Part shown: piece by piece, positions 5,753 to 7,423 of the stretch
Layout of the letters: each line of letters starts with the position of its first letter
How positions within the stretch are numbered: position 1 is the stretch's first letter
DNA from: Yoonia sp.
GTDB taxonomy: Bacteria > Pseudomonadota > Alphaproteobacteria > Rhodobacterales > Rhodobacteraceae
Length of the DNA stretch: 7,423 nt
Assembly: GCA_020627605.1 (NCBI GenBank)
Contig: JAHDGO010000096.1
Span: 1-7,423, forward strand
Reading direction: 5' to 3'
Translations under genes and position numbers: made by a program
Notes under the pieces: model-generated
The model's database searches: none
Seen by the model: only the letters and a program-made list of their open reading frames with translations
Told to the model about the DNA's origin: nothing

Positions 5753-6625
5753 ATGCCTGAAAAATCCACCTACACACCACCCAAAGTCTGGACATGGGAC
5801 GCCGAAAACGGTGGCCAATTCGCCAAGATCAACCGCCCCATCGCGGGCCCGACCCATGACAAAGACCTGCCCGTCGGCAAGCATCCGTTGCAACTGCACT
5901 CGCTGGCCACCCCCAATGGGGTCAAGGTCACCGTCATGCTGGAAGAGTTGCTGGCCGCCGGCCATGACGCCGAATATGACGCCTGGCTCATCAACATCAA
6001 CGAAGGCGATCAGTTTTCCAGCGGGTTTGTGGACGTGAACCCCAATTCCAAGATCCCTGCCCTTTTTGACAAATCCACCGGGGTCCGCGTGTTCGAAAGC
6101 GGCGCGATCCTGCTTTATCTGGCCGAGAAATTCGGGGCCTTCCTGCCCAAGACACTGCCAGAGCGGACAGAAACACTGAATTGGCTCTTCTGGCTGCAAG
6201 GCTCTGCCCCGTACCTCGGCGGCGGCTTTGGCCATTTCTACGCCTACGCACCAGAGAAACTGGAATACCCCATCAACCGTTTCGCGATGGAGACAAAGCG
6301 CCAGCTGGATGTTCTGAACCAGCGGCTGGAGGATTGCGAATATCTGGGCGGTGACGACTATTCCATCGCGGATATGGCCACCGCGCCATGGTACGGCACC
6401 GTGGTGAGGGGCGCGATCTATGATGATGCGGCCACGTTCCTTGATGCGGCATCCTATGAACACGTCAACCGCTGGGCAGATCAGGTGATGAACCGCCCGG
6501 CCTTCAAACGCGGGCGCATGGTCAACCGGGCGTGGGGCGACCCATCTGAACAACTGCGCGAACGGCATGACGCCAGCGATTTTGACACCAAGACCTGGGA
6601 CAAGATCGGCGACGACACGGCATAA
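5753..6625 (+). CDS. yghU: glutathione-dependent disulfide-bond oxidoreductase YghU (GST-like)
   Basis: Cytosolic nu-class glutathione-transferase-like enzyme, 290 residues (the E. coli protein is close to 288). Family members bind two glutathiones or glutathione disulfide and reduce disulfide bonds. The match to remembered YghU is strong along the length: TPPKVWTWD near the start, KINRPIAGPTH (25-35), LPVGKHPLQLHSLATPNG with Thr53 and Asn55 in the active-site region, GDQFSSGFVDVNPNSKIPAL (85-104), VFESGAILLYLAEKFG (113-128; Glu116-Ser117 at the glutathione gamma-glutamyl site), LNWLFWLQG, GGGFGHFYAYAP and the closing RERHDASDF. The ATG at 5753, after GGGGA (5744-5748), reproduces the family N-terminus; an upstream in-frame ATG at 5687 would add 22 residues unlike the family. 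Terminators on both sides make it a single-gene unit. Its role here is probably thiol/redox maintenance, with no visible link to its neighbours. Confidence 0.96.
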   Translation: MPEKSTYTPPKVWTWDAENGGQFAKINRPIAGPTHDKDLPVGKHPLQLHSLATPNGVKVTVMLEELLAAGHDAEYDAWLININEGDQFSSGFVDVNPNSKIPALFDKSTGVRVFESGAILLYLAEKFGAFLPKTLPERTETLNWLFWLQGSAPYLGGGFGHFYAYAPEKLEYPINRFAMETKRQLDVLNQRLEDCEYLGGDDYSIADMATAPWYGTVVRGAIYDDAATFLDAASYEHVNRWADQVMNRPAFKRGRMVNRAWGDPSEQLRERHDASDFDTKTWDKIGDDTA

Positions 6626-6674
6626 ACCCGCGCCGTCAGACTGCTTGTCGGCCAAAACCTGCCAAGAATTGCAC

Positions 6675-6707
6675 AGGGCCATCCGTTGATTGCGGGTGGC
6701 CCTTTTT
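6675..6707 (+). terminator. intrinsic terminator after yghU
   Basis: A 10-bp stem with one G-U pair (GGGCCATCCG at 6676-6685 with CGGGTGGCCC at 6693-6702), extended by an A-T pair, with a 7-nt loop and five T residues (6703-6707). It lies 49 bases past the yghU stop. Confidence 0.9.
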
Positions 6708-6758
6708 CTTTGCTTTATGAGATCAAACCCGAATGAGTCGGGACAAAGACACCACCTT

Positions 6759-6778
6759 GGTTTGCTGGGGGGCAAACC
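6759..6778 (+). other. small hairpin ahead of the membrane-protein ribosome site
   Basis: GGTTTGC (6759-6765) can pair with GCAAACC (6772-6778) around the 6-nt loop TGGGGG, ending six bases before the AAGGGA ribosome site at 6785-6790. No T-run follows, so it is not a terminator. It may shape the leader of the downstream mRNA or may be incidental. Confidence 0.25.
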
Positions 6779-6784
6779 GATAAC

Positions 6785-6802
6785 AAGGGATCACCCCAAT
6801 TG
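6785..6802 (+). promoter_or_regulatory. ribosome site that fixes a TTG start
   Basis: AAGGGA at 6785-6790 lies nine bases before TTG at 6800-6802. There is no in-frame ATG before codon 32, which falls inside the first membrane helix, and an in-frame TGA lies at 6734-6736. TTG is therefore the best-supported start for the downstream gene. Confidence 0.65.
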
Positions 6803-7423
6803 GACCTGACGGCACTTTTTACCGCGCTCGCCTCCGACCCTGAACAGACCAGCCGCAGCATCATCCGGGTGTTTCACTTCATCGGGCTGTCGATGGGTCT
6901 GGGGGCTGCGACATTGCTCGATCTGATGATCATCCGGTTTTTCCTGGGTAAGGAAATGACCCAGCAAAAGTTTGAGATGTTCCATTTCCTCGCCGATCTG
7001 GTGAATGTCGGGCTGAAACTTCTCTGGGTGACTGGCCTCAGCTTTCTGATCTTCTACTGGCTGACCGATCCCGTGATGCTGGGCAATGAAAAGGTCTGGG
7101 CGAAAATGGTCATCGTCGGCATCCTGACGATCAACGGCTACTTCATCCACCGTACCGTGATCCCCTTTATGTATGGCCAGATCGGCAACACGATGCTGGG
7201 CGGCGTGCCCTTCCGCAAGAAATTCGCCTTTGTGACCATGGGCATGATCTCTTTCGTCTCATGGTACGGGCCGGTGATCATCGCCAACCTGCCGCAGCTG
7301 AACTTTGCCGTGCCGATGGTGCAAATCCTCGCGGCTTATGGCGCGGTGCTGCTGACCATTATGGTCATCGCGCATCTGGTGCTGTTCGGCAGCGAGATTG
7401 CCAATATCGGCCGCAACAGGGCC
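6800..7423 (+). CDS. multi-pass inner-membrane protein of unknown function (3' end off the right edge)
   Basis: I do not recognise a named family with confidence. The frame is open for 208 codons to the window edge. The start is TTG at 6800 behind AAGGGA. About five membrane helices are visible, near residues 24-48, 67-88, 102-120, 142-163 and 172-196. Polar residues within or next to the helices include His26 in FHFIGLSMGLG, Asp41, His62, Asp66, Asn112 and His117 in INGYFIHRT, and His192; Arg139-Lys140-Lys141 precede the fourth helix. The pattern H-x-x-G...G-x-G-A...D, later N-G-x-x-x-H, recalls a group of uncharacterised bacterial membrane proteins. The histidines could in principle bind haem or metal, but that is speculation. 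It follows the yghU terminator and is its own transcription unit or the first gene of an operon to the right. Confidence 0.75.
   Translation, partial: MDLTALFTALASDPEQTSRSIIRVFHFIGLSMGLGAATLLDLMIIRFFLGKEMTQQKFEMFHFLADLVNVGLKLLWVTGLSFLIFYWLTDPVMLGNEKVWAKMVIVGILTINGYFIHRTVIPFMYGQIGNTMLGGVPFRKKFAFVTMGMISFVSWYGPVIIANLPQLNFAVPMVQILAAYGAVLLTIMVIAHLVLFGSEIANIGRNRA

Noticed and set aside
6728..6742. CCCGA/TCGGG mini-hairpin after the yghU terminator
   Set aside because: Only a 5-bp stem with no associated signal; not distinguishable from chance.
5720..6775. A 351-codon open frame on the minus strand
   Set aside because: It is antisense to yghU, whose plus-strand product matches its family end to end. 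The minus frame also crosses the yghU terminator and has no family features.
6791..7150. A 119-codon minus-strand frame opposite the membrane protein
   Set aside because: The plus frame encodes regular hydrophobic helices with a ribosome site. The minus frame is His/Gln/Asp rich, the expected complement of membrane-helix codons.

Overview
The window looks like chromosomal DNA from a GC-rich alphaproteobacterium, most likely of the Rhodobacterales/Roseobacter group. This is inferred from the TRAP binding protein, the Cache-type sensor kinase next to it, the LysM-containing periplasmic proteins and the codon use. No sequence search was run. There is no sign of mobile elements, rRNA/tRNA or CRISPR. 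The genes are compact, with hairpin terminators at three boundaries.

Layout. (1) 1-723, minus strand: the N-terminal two thirds of a Tat-exported TRAP transporter solute-binding protein (DctP family) that runs off the left edge. (2) 724-964: a 241-bp divergent promoter region with two strong dyad/repeat elements. (3) 965-3024, plus strand: a two-gene operon with a 4-bp ATGA overlap, encoding a Cache-domain HisKA_3 sensor kinase and a NarL/FixJ-type response regulator. (4) 3034-3063: a hairpin shared by convergent genes. (5) 3085-4209, minus, and 4528-5613, plus: two divergent paralogues, each with a signal peptide, a LysM domain and a family-3-like solute-binding domain. They are separated by a 318-bp AT-rich control region full of inverted and direct repeats. 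(6) 5638-5669: a strong terminator. (7) 5753-6625, plus: yghU, a glutathione-dependent disulfide-bond oxidoreductase, followed by a terminator at 6675-6707. (8) 6800-7423, plus: the start of an unrecognised five-helix membrane protein that begins with TTG and runs off the right edge.

How the parts may work together. The TRAP binding protein and the divergent kinase/regulator pair look like a transport-and-sensing module: the Cache domain senses a small (probably organic acid) ligand, and the NarL-type regulator would act on the shared intergenic region. The two LysM-SBP paralogues are the least conventional part. Each joins a peptidoglycan-binding module to a solute-binding fold, keeps six cysteines at equivalent places, lacks the usual amino-acid-ligand signature, and has no permease gene beside it in this window. 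They may be wall-attached ligand-binding or sensory proteins rather than ordinary ABC transporter receptors. yghU and the membrane protein appear to be independent transcription units.
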